A stretch of DNA of 21,345 nt from Burkholderiales bacterium (lineage in GTDB: Bacteria > Pseudomonadota > Gammaproteobacteria > Burkholderiales > Burkholderiaceae_C), in NCBI GenBank assembly GCA_947372225.1, contig CANBSV010000043.1:1-21345 (forward strand). The letters run 5' to 3'. The translations under genes and the position numbers were made by a program. The notes under the pieces were generated by a model. That model worked only from the letters and a program-made list of their open reading frames with translations, was not told the origin of the DNA and made no database searches. Shown in pieces: positions 7,669 to 15,599 of the stretch (position 1 is the first letter of the stretch; each line of letters opens with the position of its first letter).

Positions 7669-8490
7669 TCAATACATCAGCCTGTCGGGCCGAATGTCGC
7701 TCAGGATGGTGGTGGCGATTTCTTCGATGGACTTGTGAGTTGACGACAGCCAGGCGATGCCCTCGCGGCGCATCATGGTTTCGGCTTCGCGCACCTCGTA
7801 GCGACAGTTTTCGAGTGACGCGTATTTGCTGTCGGGACGTCGCTCGGTGCGAATCTGGTTGAGTCGCACGGGATCGATCGTCAGTCCGAAGCATTTGATC
7901 TTGTGCGGCGCAAGGCAAGGCGGGATGTGGCCTCGGTCAAAGTCCTCGGGAATCAGCGGGTAGTTGGCGGCCTTGATTCCGTGCTGCATGGCAAGGTAGA
8001 GCGACGTGGGTGTCTTGCCGCTGCGACTCACGCCCACCAAGATGACGTCGGCCGTGGCCAGGTTCTTGGACGACTGGCCGTCGTCGTGGGCGAGGGAAAA
8101 GTTGATGGCCTCAATGCGGTTGGTGTATTCCTGGCTCTTGGATACGTCATTGAACCGACCCACGCGGTGATTGGAGGTCATGCCGAATTCGGCCTCCAAG
8201 GGTTCGATGAATGTGTTGAACAGATCGAGCACCAGGCCCTTGCAATGCTCCTTGACGATGGACTGGACCTCGGGGTCGATCAGCGTGACGAAGACCACCG
8301 GGCGCCGGCCTTCAAGATCTGCCGAGTGGTTGATCTCTCGAACCACCTGATGCGCCTTGTCCACGGTGTCGACAAAGGGGCGCCGAACATGGTGCGGGCG
8401 GATCGAAAACTGGTTCAGGATCGAGTTGCCAAAGGTTTCGGCGGTGATGCCTGTGCCATCGGAGACAAAGAAAACTGTGCGGTTCGGCAT
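7669..8490 (-). CDS. ppsR: PEP synthetase regulatory protein (bifunctional kinase/pyrophosphorylase)
   Basis: 273 residues, full family length. The start MPNRTVFFVSDGTGITAETF is characteristic of the DUF299/PSRP family. The nucleotide-binding loop GVSRSGKTPTS lies near residues 153-163. 'HRVGRFNDVSKSQEYTNRIE' and 'PLIPEDFDRGHIP' are further conserved blocks. The enzyme uses ADP to phosphorylate an active-site Thr of PEP synthase and inactivate it, then reverses this by phosphorolysis with phosphate. Its target gene ppsA is divergent and 217 bases away, which confirms the pairing. The Shine-Dalgarno is weak. Confidence 0.96.
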   Translation of the reverse strand: MPNRTVFFVSDGTGITAETFGNSILNQFSIRPHHVRRPFVDTVDKAHQVVREINHSADLEGRRPVVFVTLIDPEVQSIVKEHCKGLVLDLFNTFIEPLEAEFGMTSNHRVGRFNDVSKSQEYTNRIEAINFSLAHDDGQSSKNLATADVILVGVSRSGKTPTSLYLAMQHGIKAANYPLIPEDFDRGHIPPCLAPHKIKCFGLTIDPVRLNQIRTERRPDSKYASLENCRYEVREAETMMRREGIAWLSSTHKSIEEIATTILSDIRPDRLMY

Positions 8491-8707
8491 GGGGGCATCG
8501 CTCGCTTGAAAAGGCTTCCTGATGATAGGGAATTCGACCGTAAACTCATTTGACGTCCCCCCAACACCCCCATGCCAGCCCCCCTCCTGCGCCCGAAGAT
8601 GCTGCCCACATCCGCCAGGCGTTCAGTGATCAGCCCTCGAAGCGTTGCTCGGGCTGTGGCGTGGCGTCGATCTGGACACCGGTTTTTTCACTTTTCGGAG
8701 TTTCATC

Positions 8708-11116
8708 ATGTCAACCCAGCCACTGGCGACCGCCCTGGTCGTGCCGTTCGATGCCTTGAGGATGACCGACGTCGAGTCGGTCGGAGGCAAGAACGCCTCT
8801 CTTGGAGAAATGATCAGTCAGTTGTCTGCCACCGGCGTGCGAGTCCCGGGCGGGTTCGCTACCACCGCGCACGCATTTCGGCAGTTTCTGGCACACAACG
8901 GACTGGCCGCACGCATTGAACAGCGCCTGTCCACGCTCAACACTGAAGACGTGCGCTCGCTCGCCGAAGCCGGCGCACAAATCCGCCAGTGGATCGAGAA
9001 CACGCCGTTTCCGGCCGACCTTGACGCCGACATCCGCCGTCATTTCGAGTCTCTGAGCGCGGGCAACCCGGGCGCCTCGTTTGCCGTGCGCTCTTCAGCC
9101 ACTGCCGAGGATCTGCCGGATGCCAGCTTTGCCGGTCAGCAGGAGACCTTTCTCAACGTGGTGGGCATCGACGAGGTGCTGCACAAGATGAAGGAGGTGT
9201 TCGCCAGCCTCTACAACGACCGCGCGATCAGCTACCGCGTGCACAAGGGCTTCGCGCATGCCGATGTGGCGTTGTCGGCCGGCGTACAGCGCATGGTGCG
9301 ATCGGACCTCGGCGCGGCTGGCGTGATGTTCACCATCGACACCGAAAGCGGCTTCAAGGATGTGGTGTTCATCACCTCGAGCTATGGCCTGGGCGAGACC
9401 GTGGTGCAAGGCGCCGTCAATCCTGACGAGTTCTACGTCCACAAGCCCTCGCTGCGTGCCGGCCGCCAGGCTGTCATCCGGCGCAACCTGGGCTCCAAGC
9501 TGATCAAGATGGAATTCGCCAGCGCTGCCGACCGCGCCGCCAGCGGCAAGCTTGTGACCACAGTCGACACCGCGCCCGAGCAGCGCAACCGCTATTCGCT
9601 GAACGATGCCGATGTGACCGAACTGGCGCAGTACGCGCTGATCATCGAGGAACACTACGGCCGTCCGATGGACATTGAATGGGGCAAGGACGGTGGTGAC
9701 GGCATGCTCTACATCCTGCAAGCGCGCCCTGAGACGGTGAAGAGCCAGTCCGAGGGCAAGGCGGAGCAGCGCTACCAGCTCAAGGGCACCGGCACCGTCC
9801 TGGCCGAAGGCCGAGCCATCGGTCAGCGCATTGGCACCGGCCCTGTGCGCATCGTGCACAGCCTCGCCGACATGGACACCGTGCAGCCCGGCGACATCCT
9901 CGTTACCGACATGACCGATCCCAACTGGGAGCCGGTGATGAAGCGAGCGAGCGCCATCGTCACCAACCGGGGCGGTCGCACCTGTCACGCTGCCATCATT
10001 GCGCGTGAGCTCGGCGTGCCGGCGGTGGTTGGTTGTGGTGACGCCACCGAATCGCTCAAGGACGGCGCGCTGGTCACCGTGGCGTGCTCCGAGGGTGACA
10101 CCGGCTACATCTACGACGGGCTGCTCGAAACCGAAGTCAGCGACGTGGTGCGCGGCGAATTGCCCAACTGCCCGATCAAGATCATGATGAACGTGGGCAA
10201 CCCTCAACTGGCGTTCGACTTCGCGCAGATGCCCAACAGCGGCGTCGGTCTGGCGCGGCTCGAGTTCATCATCAACAACAACATCGGCGTCCACCCCAAG
10301 GCGATCCTCGACTACCCGAACATCGACCTCGACCTGAAGAAAGCCGTCGAATCGGTGGCCCGCGGTCATGCGTCGCCGCGTGCCTTCTATGTCGACAAGC
10401 TCGTCGAAGGCATCGCCACCATCGCGGCCGCGTTCTGGCCCAAGCCGGTGATCGTTCGTTTGAGCGACTTCAAGAGCAACGAATACCGCAAGCTGATCGG
10501 TGGCTCACGCTACGAGCCCGAGGAAGAAAACCCGATGCTGGGCTTTCGAGGTGCGTCCCGCTACATCAGCGACGCGTTCGGCGAGGCCTTTGCGATGGAA
10601 TGCGAAGCGCTCAAGCGTGTGCGCAACGACATGGGCCTGACCAACGTCGAAATCATGATTCCTTTTGTGCGCACCTTGGGCCAGGCGCAACGCGTGACCG
10701 AAATGCTCGCCGAGCGGGGGCTCAAGCGCGCCGCCAAGGGTGGTGCCGACGGGCTGCGCCTGATCATGATGTGCGAGGTGCCAAGCAACGCCATCCTGGC
10801 CGAGCAGTTCCTTGAGTTCTTCGACGGCATGTCGATCGGCTCGAACGACCTGACGCAGCTCACGCTGGGCCTGGACCGTGACTCCGGCCTGGAGCTGCTG
10901 GCGCGTGATTTCGACGAGCGTGACCCGGCCGTCAAGGCGCTGATCTCCAAGGCGATCGCAGCGTGCCGTGCCGCGGGCAAATACATCGGCATTTGTGGTC
11001 AGGGCCCGAGCGATCACCCCGACTTTGCCGACTGGCTGGCAGACGAAGGCATCCTGTCGATCTCGCTCAACCCTGACACGGTGGTCGACACTTGGCAGCG
11101 TTTGGCCAAGCGCTGA
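8708..11116 (+). CDS. ppsA: Phosphoenolpyruvate synthase
   Basis: 802 residues (E. coli PpsA has 792) from an ATG at 8708, with CGGAG seven bases upstream. The enzyme makes PEP from pyruvate, ATP and water, giving AMP and phosphate, for gluconeogenesis. The N-terminal ATP-grasp domain shows 'VGGKNASLGEM' near 20 and 'FAVRSSATAEDLPDASFAGQ'. The swivelling phosphohistidine domain carries GGRTCHAAI with the catalytic His427 and the regulatory Thr425 that PpsR would modify. The C-terminal barrel shows 'MIPFVRTLGQAQRV', 'MMCEVPSNAI', 'SIGSNDLTQLTLGLDRDSG' and the GICGQGPSDHP loop with Cys763. All catalytic elements look intact. Confidence 0.97.
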   Translation: MSTQPLATALVVPFDALRMTDVESVGGKNASLGEMISQLSATGVRVPGGFATTAHAFRQFLAHNGLAARIEQRLSTLNTEDVRSLAEAGAQIRQWIENTPFPADLDADIRRHFESLSAGNPGASFAVRSSATAEDLPDASFAGQQETFLNVVGIDEVLHKMKEVFASLYNDRAISYRVHKGFAHADVALSAGVQRMVRSDLGAAGVMFTIDTESGFKDVVFITSSYGLGETVVQGAVNPDEFYVHKPSLRAGRQAVIRRNLGSKLIKMEFASAADRAASGKLVTTVDTAPEQRNRYSLNDADVTELAQYALIIEEHYGRPMDIEWGKDGGDGMLYILQARPETVKSQSEGKAEQRYQLKGTGTVLAEGRAIGQRIGTGPVRIVHSLADMDTVQPGDILVTDMTDPNWEPVMKRASAIVTNRGGRTCHAAIIARELGVPAVVGCGDATESLKDGALVTVACSEGDTGYIYDGLLETEVSDVVRGELPNCPIKIMMNVGNPQLAFDFAQMPNSGVGLARLEFIINNNIGVHPKAILDYPNIDLDLKKAVESVARGHASPRAFYVDKLVEGIATIAAAFWPKPVIVRLSDFKSNEYRKLIGGSRYEPEEENPMLGFRGASRYISDAFGEAFAMECEALKRVRNDMGLTNVEIMIPFVRTLGQAQRVTEMLAERGLKRAAKGGADGLRLIMMCEVPSNAILAEQFLEFFDGMSIGSNDLTQLTLGLDRDSGLELLARDFDERDPAVKALISKAIAACRAAGKYIGICGQGPSDHPDFADWLADEGILSISLNPDTVVDTWQRLAKR

Positions 11117-11136
11117 TGCATCAAGGGGCCTGAGCG

Positions 11137-11202
11137 ATGAATTCGCTCGAGCTTCCTTGCATGCGGCCCATGTCGCAGCGCGCGGCGCGCGCTGCGACAT
11201 GA
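11137..11202 (+). CDS. Possible 21-residue leader ORF coupled to maoC
   Basis: An ATG at 11137 opens a frame of 21 sense codons (MNSLELPCMRPMSQRAAR and three more). It ends with TGA at 11200-11202, which overlaps the maoC ATG at 11199 as ATGA. AAGGGG at 11123-11128 is a fair Shine-Dalgarno eight bases before its ATG, whereas maoC has none of its own. The last third of the ORF runs through the inverted repeat that contains the maoC start. Leader translation could open that hairpin and hand ribosomes to maoC. I recognise no homology. In GC-rich DNA a short open frame of this kind can arise by chance, so the call is tentative. Confidence 0.35.
   Translation: MNSLELPCMRPMSQRAARAAT
11169..11201. 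repeat. 15-bp-arm perfect inverted repeat over the maoC start codon
   Basis: CATGTCGCAGCGCGC (11169-11183) is repeated in inverted form at 11187-11201, with only three bases between the arms. The right arm ends in the maoC ATG, so in RNA the start codon would be buried in a very stable stem. No T-run follows on either strand, so it does not look like an intrinsic terminator of ppsA. Confidence 0.9.
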
Positions 11203-11651
11203 AGTTCGCCGAGTTTCACGCCGGGCAGGTCATCGAGGCCGGTCCGTGCAGCGTGAGTGCCGAGGAGATCGTCCGCTTCGCCAGCGCCTTCGATCCTCAG
11301 TGGTTCCATACCGACCCCGAGGCGGCAGCGCGAGGTCGCTTTGGCGGACTCATCGCGAGCGGCTGGCAAACCTGCTGCATGGCGATGCGTCTGGCCGCCG
11401 ATGCCATGTTGCAGGACTCGAACGCCGTCGCCAGCCCGGGGCTGGCGTACGTCAAGTGGCCGCATTCCGTGCGGCCTGGCGATCAGCTGCGCCTGCGCGC
11501 TGAAGTGCTGGACACACGCACATCGCGCAGCCGGCCTGATCTGGGAGTCCTGCGCTGGCGCTGGCAGTTGTTCAACCAGTTCGACATCGAAGTGCTCGAC
11601 CTTGAGGCCACCACGCTGTTTGATCTGACACCGGCTTCCTTGGACGTTTGA
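11199..11651 (+). CDS. MaoC-fold (hot-dog) dehydratase/hydratase
   Basis: 150 residues from an ATG at 11199 (MKFAEFHAGQVIEAGPCSVS), the normal length of single-domain MaoC proteins. The hydratase-2-like region 'SAFDPQWFHTDPEAA' followed by 'GRFGGLIASGWQT' holds the Asp and His expected for addition of water to a 2-enoyl-CoA. The natural acyl substrate cannot be told. The frame is open upstream into ppsA, with a TTG at 11157 as the only near alternative, but the protein family starts at this Met. It lies 82 bases after ppsA and may be co-transcribed. No Shine-Dalgarno is visible, and the start codon sits in an inverted repeat. Confidence 0.88.
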   Translation: MKFAEFHAGQVIEAGPCSVSAEEIVRFASAFDPQWFHTDPEAAARGRFGGLIASGWQTCCMAMRLAADAMLQDSNAVASPGLAYVKWPHSVRPGDQLRLRAEVLDTRTSRSRPDLGVLRWRWQLFNQFDIEVLDLEATTLFDLTPASLDV

Positions 11652-11700
11652 GGCCTGTGCAGCCCGCCGTTGCGTCGACTTCGGTGCGGCGGCAAGTCCC

Positions 11701-11733
11701 CGAGATCCAGGCGAAGAACGAACCCGGGTCTCG
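11701..11733. terminator. Weak hairpin between convergent maoC and moeA
   Basis: CGAGATCC (11701-11708) pairs with GGGTCTCG (11726-11733), with one G-T pair and a 17-base loop. It lies in the 86-base gap between the convergent ends of maoC and moeA. The position suits a bidirectional terminator, but there is no T-run and the loop is long. Confidence 0.25.
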
Positions 11734-11737
11734 TCAG

Positions 11738-13018
11738 TCAAACCAACCCGTCAAACGGCAGCACGTCCACGTCTTCGCCGGCTTGGACGTTGCCCTGGTC
11801 GTGCGGCAGCACGATCAGGCCGTTGCCCAGGCTCATGCTGCGCAGGATGCCCGACCCTTGCGAGCCGGTGAGGGCGACTTGCCACCGGCCATCGGCCCTG
11901 CGGCTCACGATGCCGCGCTGGTATTCGGTGCGCCCGGGCCGCTTGCGGATCGCCGTCGTGCTGGCCGCGCGCAGCATCGGCAGTGCGCTTGCGGTAGCGC
12001 CGCTCATGGCGAGCAGGGCGTTTCGCACGAACGCATAGAACGTCACCATCACCGCCACCGGGTTGCCTGGCAGGCCAAACAGGATCGCGCGGTGGCCGCC
12101 GCTCTCGATGTGACCCACCGCCAGGGGACGTCCGGGGCGCATGGCGAGTTTCCAGAACAGCACCTCGCCGAGCTTTTCCATCACCGCACGCGTGTGGTCG
12201 GCCTCGCCCACGCTGACGCCGCCTGAGGTGATGACCGCATCAGCGCACTCGGTGGCTTGGCGCAAGGCGGCTTCGAGCGAGGCGGCGTTGTCGTGCACGA
12301 TGCCCATGTCGATGGGCTCGACGCCCAGCCGCGTCAGCATGCCCCACAGCGTGTAGCGGTTGCTGTCGTAAAGACAGCCTGGCTCCAGCGACTGACCGAC
12401 CGAGCGCAACTCATTACCGGTGGAAAAAAAGGCCACCCGCAACGGCCGCACCACAGGCACGTCCGGGAAACCGAGCGACGCGATCAGGCCCAGATCGGCC
12501 GGCCGCAGCCGCCGCCCGGCCTGCAGCGCTGCTTCGCCGCAACGCAGGTCTTCGCCCGCCAGACGGCGGTTGTCTCCAGCGCGAACCACATGGGCCGGCA
12601 GCGTCACTGTGCCGTCGTCGGCCAGTTGCACGAGTTCCTGCGGCACCACGGTGTCCAGACCCGGCGGCATCACGGCTCCGGTCATGATGCGCACGCACGC
12701 TCCTGCCCTCACGTTGCCTTCGAACGGTTGTCCTGCGAGTGTCTTGCCGGCCACGGGCAACCGGTTCGGTACGTCGGCTGCGAGGTCGCCCGAGCGCAAG
12801 GCATAGCCGTCCATCGCCGAGTTGTCATGTGCGGGCACGTCGATCGGCGACACGATGTCGCTGGCCAGCACGCGGCCGAGGGCGCTCTTGAGCGGCACGC
12901 GTTCCGACTCGCCGACAGGTTCAACCAGTTTCGCGATGAAGGCCTGGGCAGCGGCCACGGGCATCGATTCGGTGTCGTAGCCGTCGATGTGCGCGGCGAT
13001 GTCGCGGGTGCAGTTCAT
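11738..13018 (-). CDS. moeA: Molybdopterin molybdotransferase MoeA
   Basis: 426 residues, slightly longer than E. coli MoeA (411). The enzyme inserts molybdate into adenylated molybdopterin, the last common step of molybdenum cofactor synthesis. Family blocks are 'DVPAHDNSAMDGYALRSGDL' near residue 62, 'GACVRIMTGAVMPPGLDTVV', 'VAFFSTGNEL', 'LYDSNRYTLWGMLTRLGVEP', 'DAVITSGGVSVGEADHTRAV' and 'FGLPGNPVAVMVTFYAFVRN'. The start overlaps the mobA stop as ATGA, so translation is probably coupled. The short N-terminal extension (MNCTRDIAAHIDGYDTESMP) is typical of betaproteobacterial forms as I remember them. Confidence 0.96.
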   Translation of the reverse strand: MNCTRDIAAHIDGYDTESMPVAAAQAFIAKLVEPVGESERVPLKSALGRVLASDIVSPIDVPAHDNSAMDGYALRSGDLAADVPNRLPVAGKTLAGQPFEGNVRAGACVRIMTGAVMPPGLDTVVPQELVQLADDGTVTLPAHVVRAGDNRRLAGEDLRCGEAALQAGRRLRPADLGLIASLGFPDVPVVRPLRVAFFSTGNELRSVGQSLEPGCLYDSNRYTLWGMLTRLGVEPIDMGIVHDNAASLEAALRQATECADAVITSGGVSVGEADHTRAVMEKLGEVLFWKLAMRPGRPLAVGHIESGGHRAILFGLPGNPVAVMVTFYAFVRNALLAMSGATASALPMLRAASTTAIRKRPGRTEYQRGIVSRRADGRWQVALTGSQGSGILRSMSLGNGLIVLPHDQGNVQAGEDVDVLPFDGLV

Positions 13019-13632
13019 GGCAAAGGCTTGGAGTCAGACGCACGCTGCAACGCCTGCAGCTCCTCGAGGGTGTTGGCATTGGCAAAGGCTGACGCATCCT
13101 CGAACACGACCCAGGCGCAGCCGTTCAGTTCGGCCCAGCGCTGTGGCTGGCGCCGACCCGTGGCGGTGAATTCGAGCAAGTTCTGGCGCACGTGGCGGGC
13201 CATGAGGCAAAACACCGGCTGCGGCTGCAAGCCGTTGGCACTTCGGGTGGCCGCCATGGCCAGCGGCACATTCCGGGCGATCAGCTCCGTGGCGAGTCGC
13301 GCCACCACATCGAGGGGAAAGTCCGGCGTGTCGCACGGTACGGTCATCAGGTAAGGCGTGGCGCAGTGTTCGAGCCCGGCGAGGAATCCACCCAGCGGGC
13401 CGGGGTGGTCGGCGAGCGAGTCCGGGTGCACCGGCACACCAAACGACTGGTACGTGTCCAGATGGCGATTGGCGTTGATCGCGATGGGGCCGACCTGCGG
13501 CGACAACCGACGCATCGCGTGCAGCGCGAGCGGCACGCCCGCGTGCAGTTGCAGTCCCTTGTCGATGCCGCCCATGCGGCTGCCGCGGCCGCCGGCCAGC
13601 ACCCATCCGGTGATGTCGGCGCGATCGGTCAT
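13015..13632 (-). CDS. mobA: Molybdenum cofactor guanylyltransferase MobA
   Basis: 205 residues from an ATG at 13632 (MTDRADITGWVLAGGRGSRM); a GTG five codons upstream at 13647 is the alternative. The glycine-rich nucleotide-binding loop LAGGRGSRMGGIDKGLQ is near residue 12. 'PDSLADHPGPLGGFLAGLEH' and 'YLMTVPCDTPDFP' follow, with the metal-binding Asp in the latter. MobA joins GMP from GTP to the molybdenum cofactor, giving the dinucleotide form used by DMSO-reductase-family enzymes such as nitrate reductases and formate dehydrogenases. None of those enzymes is in the window. It sits 39 bases after moaA and overlaps moeA by four bases. Confidence 0.94.
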   Translation of the reverse strand: MTDRADITGWVLAGGRGSRMGGIDKGLQLHAGVPLALHAMRRLSPQVGPIAINANRHLDTYQSFGVPVHPDSLADHPGPLGGFLAGLEHCATPYLMTVPCDTPDFPLDVVARLATELIARNVPLAMAATRSANGLQPQPVFCLMARHVRQNLLEFTATGRRQPQRWAELNGCAWVVFEDASAFANANTLEELQALQRASDSKPLP

Positions 13633-13671
13633 GGCTGGCGCAGGCACAACGCTCGCAAAAGGTGGTTCATC

Positions 13672-14724
13672 TCAGCCACCGATGTAGTGCATCTCGATGC
13701 GCCGCGCGCCCGAGCCCGGATCCGGCTCGCCTTTGCTGCGCAATTCCGAGTAACGATCCGCACGCCCGCTCCAGATGTGTCTCACAGCGGCGGCGATGTG
13801 CTCATCGTCACAACCGCTGCGCAACAGCGTGCGCAGGTCGTGGCCCTGGTGCGCGAACAGGCACAGGTAGACCTTGCCTTCGGTCGACAGCCGCAAGCGT
13901 GTGCAGTCGCGGCAAAACGCCTGGGTCACGCTGCTGATCACGCCGACCTCGCCGGCGCCATCCCGGTAGCGCCAGCGCTGCGCGGTCTCTCCAGTCTCGG
14001 TGCGCTCCAGCGCCTCGAGCGGATACCTCTCTTGGATGCGCGCGATGACTTCAGCCGAGGGCAGCACCTCGTCCATGCGCCAGCCGTTGGTGGATCCGAC
14101 ATCCATAAACTCGATGAAGCGCACGATGGCGCCAGAGCCGCGAAAGTGCTGCGCCATCGGCAGGATCTGGCTGTCGTTGGTGCCGCGCTTGACCACCATG
14201 TTGATCTTGATGGGCGCGAAGCCCGCCCGGGAGGCGGCATCGATGCCTTCGAGGACATCGGCCAGCGGAAAGTCGACGTCGTTCATGCGCCTGAAGATGT
14301 CGTCATCCATCGCATCGACGCTGACCGCAATGCGGCTCAGCCCCGCTTCGCGCAGGGCCAGAGCCTTCCTGGCAAGCAACGAGCCGTTGGTGGTGAGCGT
14401 GAGGTCGACCGTGCGGCCCTCGGGTGTGCGCAAGGTGCTCAGCATGCGTACGAGCTGCTCGATGTCCTTGCGCAGCAAGGGCTCGCCGCCTGTCAGACGG
14501 ATCTTTTGCACCCCCTGGGCCACGAACACGCGCGCCAGCCGGGTGATCTCCTCAAAGCTCAGCAACTCCTTGTGAGCGAGAAAGACATGTCGGCTGTCGA
14601 ACACCTCCTTGGGCATGCAGTAGCTGCATCGAAAATTGCAGCGATCGGTGACCGAGATGCGCAGATCGCGCAGCGGTCGCCCCAGTCGATCTGTCAGCCG
14701 GCTCGGAGATGCGTCGGAGTCCAT
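13672..14724 (-). CDS. moaA: GTP 3',8-cyclase MoaA (radical SAM)
   Basis: 350 residues; MoaA proteins are usually 320-370. The radical SAM cluster motif is C29-x3-C33-x2-C36 in 'TDRCNFRCSYCMP'. 'GVQKIRLTGGEPLLRKDIEQ' is the SAM-binding GGEP region. The second iron-sulfur site near the C-terminus is CRDC plus a Cys 14 residues later, the C-x2-C-x13-C pattern that holds the GTP-binding cluster. The chain ends in Gly-Gly, needed for activity in studied MoaA. It starts molybdenum cofactor synthesis by rearranging GTP. No clear Shine-Dalgarno is seen before the ATG. It heads the moaA-mobA-moeA run; its usual partner moaC is not in this window. Confidence 0.96.
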   Translation of the reverse strand: MDSDASPSRLTDRLGRPLRDLRISVTDRCNFRCSYCMPKEVFDSRHVFLAHKELLSFEEITRLARVFVAQGVQKIRLTGGEPLLRKDIEQLVRMLSTLRTPEGRTVDLTLTTNGSLLARKALALREAGLSRIAVSVDAMDDDIFRRMNDVDFPLADVLEGIDAASRAGFAPIKINMVVKRGTNDSQILPMAQHFRGSGAIVRFIEFMDVGSTNGWRMDEVLPSAEVIARIQERYPLEALERTETGETAQRWRYRDGAGEVGVISSVTQAFCRDCTRLRLSTEGKVYLCLFAHQGHDLRTLLRSGCDDEHIAAAVRHIWSGRADRYSELRSKGEPDPGSGARRIEMHYIGG

Positions 14725-14808
14725 GCGGGCATTGTGCTGTGCGGTTCAAACACGAGGGCAGGGCAGCCTGGCTCCCACCGGCCTGACGCGCACGGCGTTG
14801 TGCGGGGT

Positions 14809-15459
14809 TCAGCGCCCCGTGGGGGTATCGGACGCTGGAGGCGGATCGGTTGACGCACCCGCGCGGCGAGCGCCGGTGAAGCGCTTGTTCCAGTAGGCGA
14901 ATCGCATGTCATCGACACGGACCGAGGCCCCTGAGTGCGGCGAGTGGATGAACTTGCCGTCACCGATGTAGATGCCCACGTGGGAAAAGGTGCGCCGCAA
15001 GGTGTTGAAAAACACCAGATCGCCCGGGCGCAACTCCTCGCGCGGGACTTCGACGAGGCCTTCCGCCTTGGCCTGCTCGTCGGCACGCCTGGGCAGCACC
15101 AGTCCCAGGCTCATCTCGAAGATGTGACGCGTGAACCCGCTGCAATCGAACCCGCCGCTGTCGCCCGAGCCGCCCAGGCGGTAGGGCACCCCGAGGAAGT
15201 TCATGGCGGTGATGACCATGTCCGAGGCGCCGTCACGCACCTTTTGGGCCAGAGTCGGTGTGCCCTGCGCCACATCAGACGGCATCAGGCCGCGCTCAAT
15301 CAACAAACGCGACACTGCATCGAGCCGCTCGTCGGGAGCTGCGATGGCCGCGAACGGCCCCAAGACAAGAACCGCCCCGACGCTCAGCGCGAGCAGCCAC
15401 CGGGCGCCGCGCTCGCCTCCCCCAACGGTCCGGGGGAGTGGCGCGGGACGGGTCAGCAT
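14809..15459 (-). CDS. Exported NlpC/P60 family peptidoglycan hydrolase
   Basis: 216 residues. After a polar stretch there is a hydrophobic segment 'WLLALSVGAVLVLGPFAAIA' at about 21-40, ending in AIAA, so it is an export signal or an anchor. The NlpC/P60 domain begins near residue 78 ('SDMVITAMNFLGVPYRLGGS'). Catalytic Cys106 lies in FDCSGF, His160 in 'TFSHVGIYIG' and the third polar residue is His172 in 'FIHSPHS'. 'LRPGDLVFFNT' is also typical. Such enzymes cut the D-Glu to diamino-acid bond in cell-wall peptides in the periplasm. A Pro/Thr-rich tail follows the domain. The gene lies 84 bases upstream of moaA on the same strand, with no functional link apparent. Confidence 0.92.
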   Translation of the reverse strand: MLTRPAPLPRTVGGGERGARWLLALSVGAVLVLGPFAAIAAPDERLDAVSRLLIERGLMPSDVAQGTPTLAQKVRDGASDMVITAMNFLGVPYRLGGSGDSGGFDCSGFTRHIFEMSLGLVLPRRADEQAKAEGLVEVPREELRPGDLVFFNTLRRTFSHVGIYIGDGKFIHSPHSGASVRVDDMRFAYWNKRFTGARRAGASTDPPPASDTPTGR

Positions 15460-15560
15460 GGCGCGCAGGATAGGCGACGCACTTGCGTGGCGTCAATCCG
15501 CCTGCGAGGGCTTGTCAGGGTCTGGAAACCCAGGGGTGCGAACATCGTCCCCTCAGTCCT

Positions 15561-15581
15561 GCACGGCGAATCCGGCCGTGC
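15561..15581 (+). repeat. Hairpin in the acuI leader
   Basis: GCACGGC (15561-15567) pairs perfectly with GCCGTGC (15575-15581) across seven bases. It ends nine bases before the GGAG ribosome-binding site of acuI. It could be a leader stem or an operator, but a seven-base stem in GC-rich DNA may also be chance. Confidence 0.35.
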
Positions 15582-15599
15582 TCCAACCCCGGAGTTTCC

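Noticed and set aside
8550..8759. 69-codon plus-strand frame before ppsA, with a CSGCG stretch
   Set aside because: It runs into the ppsA start in another frame, has no ribosome site and no recognisable domain.
9095..10369. 424-codon minus-strand open frame inside ppsA
   Set aside because: It is an antisense shadow of the conserved ppsA catalytic regions; no start signal or motif supports it.
14803..14819. CGGGG/CCCCG mini-hairpin at the NlpC/P60 stop codon as a terminator
   Set aside because: A five-base stem without a T-run in GC-rich DNA is too weak to call.
13192..14853. 553-codon plus-strand open frame across mobA and moaA
   Set aside because: It lies antisense to two clearly recognised genes with intact catalytic motifs. 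Long shadow frames are expected in GC-rich DNA, and its translation is Arg/His/Gln-rich and without known motifs.
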